5,240 nt of DNA. It comes from Spirochaetaceae bacterium. GTDB lineage: Bacteria; Spirochaetota; Spirochaetia; Treponematales; Breznakiellaceae. The stretch is taken from NCBI GenBank assembly GCA_031279895.1, contig JAITHR010000199.1, forward strand, positions 1 to 5,240, written 5' to 3'. Of this stretch, positions 4,648-5,240 are shown piece by piece. Position numbers and translations under genes: made by a program. The notes under the pieces were generated by a model. It saw only the letters and a program-made list of their open reading frames with translations, made no database searches and had not been told where the DNA came from. Position 1 is the first letter of the stretch. Each line of letters opens with the position of its first letter.

Positions 4648-5022
4648 TTATTTTTTGGCCGGTGCCGGCTTTGCGGCAGGTGCGGCTGCCGGCTTTGCGG
4701 CGGCGCCTCCCAGAGGCGTACTGGTTGCCTCTTTAGGCAGGGGCTTGGGCTTTGCCGCCGGTTTGGTCACCGGAGGATCGATGGCGGCGTTCGCGTTTTT
4801 GCCGGCATAGGGAAGGGTTACCTGCGTATTCGCGGGAATGTCGATACTGGCGGCCTTGTCACCTTTAATGGTGTACTGCACGGTCATCGCTTCGGCACCT
4901 TTATTGGTAAACTTGATATTCGGCTTACCATCAACCTGAGCCCATTCAGCCGTAACAGACTGAGCCATTACAAAGACCGATGCTACAAAAAAGAGCACCG
5001 CTACACCCATAATCTTTTTCAC
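4648..5022 (-). CDS. Small exported protein with Ala/Pro/Lys-rich tail, function unknown
   Basis: The 124-residue product begins with a clear signal peptide (MKKIMGVAVLFFVASVFVMA, likely cut before Gln21). It has no lipobox cysteine, so it is probably periplasmic or secreted rather than a lipoprotein. Residues about 22-75 look like a short beta-rich domain (IKFTNKGAEAMTVQYTIKG, ASIDIPANTQVTLPYAG). From about 83 the chain is a disordered Ala/Pro/Lys-rich basic tail ending KPAPAKK, which might contact cell-wall peptidoglycan, nucleic acid or another acidic surface (inference). I do not recognise the family. The start is GTG at 5022, chosen because AAGGAG lies 8 bases upstream. It has a near-consensus promoter and a strong terminator, so it looks like a well-expressed single-gene unit. 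Confidence 0.85.
   Translation of the reverse strand: MKKIMGVAVLFFVASVFVMAQSVTAEWAQVDGKPNIKFTNKGAEAMTVQYTIKGDKAASIDIPANTQVTLPYAGKNANAAIDPPVTKPAAKPKPLPKEATSTPLGGAAAKPAAAPAAKPAPAKK
4663..4701 (-). repeat. 24-bp direct repeat encoding AAKPAAAP
   Basis: The 15-mer TGCCGGCTTTGCGGC occurs at 4663-4677 and 4687-4701, a period of 24 bp. It encodes two copies of an Ala-Ala-Lys-Pro-Ala unit in the C-terminal tail of the small exported protein. The exact nucleotide identity suggests recent tandem duplication and possible length variation between strains. Confidence 0.7.
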
Positions 5023-5058
5023 AATACTAACTCCTTAGTTAAGAAAATTATATAAATA

Positions 5059-5087
5059 ACTATAACAACATACGTTTTTAATGTCAA
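5059..5087 (-). promoter_or_regulatory. Strong sigma-70-type promoter of the small exported-protein gene
   Basis: On the minus strand TTGACA (5087-5082) and TATAGT (5064-5059) are separated by exactly 17 bp: 11 of 12 consensus bases, in very AT-rich DNA. The predicted start near 5052 gives a leader of about 30 bases. ACCGATTGGT just upstream of and touching the -35 (about 5085-5094) is a weak dyad that could be an operator, but it is too short to claim. Confidence 0.8.
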
Positions 5088-5123
5088 CCAATCGGTCAGT
5101 TTAAATTTGACATCTCGGTCCCG

Positions 5124-5207
5124 GCATAGCGCCGGCGCCGGAGAAATCCGGTGCTATGCTTCCAGCGGCGCGTCTCGCCGCGGCCCCGTCCCGTTTCAGT
5201 CCGGGGC
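5124..5207. repeat. Three successive GC-rich hairpins
   Basis: A 12-bp stem with one G-T pair joins 5124-5135 to 5148-5159. A 6-bp perfect stem joins 5165-5170 to 5176-5181. Another 6-bp stem joins 5183-5188 to 5202-5207. None has a T-run on either strand. They lie just upstream of a strong minus-strand promoter and could insulate it from a transcript entering from beyond the window edge, or form an extragenic repeat cluster. I see no supportable gene in 5101-5240. Confidence 0.45.
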
Positions 5208-5240
5208 GGTGGCGTAGGGGTATACGGAACATTGATGTTT

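Noticed and set aside
5203..5240. tRNA-like 5' end (acceptor-like run followed by GGCGTAGGGGTATAC)
   Set aside because: The D-arm is short and poorly paired, and I could not place an anticodon stem and loop in the remaining bases; the window ends before it could be tested.

Overview
The window looks like chromosomal DNA from a fairly GC-rich spirochaete, most likely a Treponema-clade bacterium of the kind found in termite guts. This rests on the RNase III and acyl carrier protein sequences, the compact rpmF-acpP-rnc cluster, and an exported protein with a sulfatase-modifying-factor fold. The taxonomic call is inferred from remembered family resemblance, not from a search.

Layout, left to right. 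Positions 1-165 (+) hold the last 54 codons of an unrecognised protein. Positions 166-466 contain GC-rich REP-like hairpins, then an AT-rich promoter, then a leader whose Shine-Dalgarno sequence lies unusually far from the start codon. Positions 467-2203 (+) encode a 578-residue exported protein: signal peptide, duplicated LpoB/CsgG-like domain, proline-rich linker, and a C-terminal FGE-sulfatase (SUMF1) domain lacking the two catalytic cysteines of true formylglycine-generating enzymes. Positions 2204-2542 hold a hairpin behind that gene, a paired TGT-N9-ACA inverted repeat, and a near-consensus sigma-54 (-24/-12) promoter. Positions 2543-3019 (+) encode a small heat shock protein (Hsp20).

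The rest lies on the minus strand. An operon starts from a TTGACA promoter near 4547 and runs rpmF (L32, 4469-4275), acpP (4142-3909), rnc (RNase III, about 3859-3074). It converges on hsp20, and the hsp20 terminator overlaps the rnc stop codon. Upstream, also on minus, is a small exported Ala/Pro/Lys-tailed protein (5022-4648) with its own strong promoter and terminator. The last ~140 bases hold GC-rich hairpins and no gene I can support.

The rpmF-acpP-rnc operon links ribosome assembly, fatty-acid synthesis and RNA processing. The neighbouring hsp20 appears to be controlled by an alternative sigma factor. I see no phage, insertion sequence, CRISPR array or obvious new multi-gene system. The most interesting signals are regulatory: the sigma-54/hsp20 region, the displaced Shine-Dalgarno, the hairpin at the start of rnc, and the terminator embedded in the rnc coding end.
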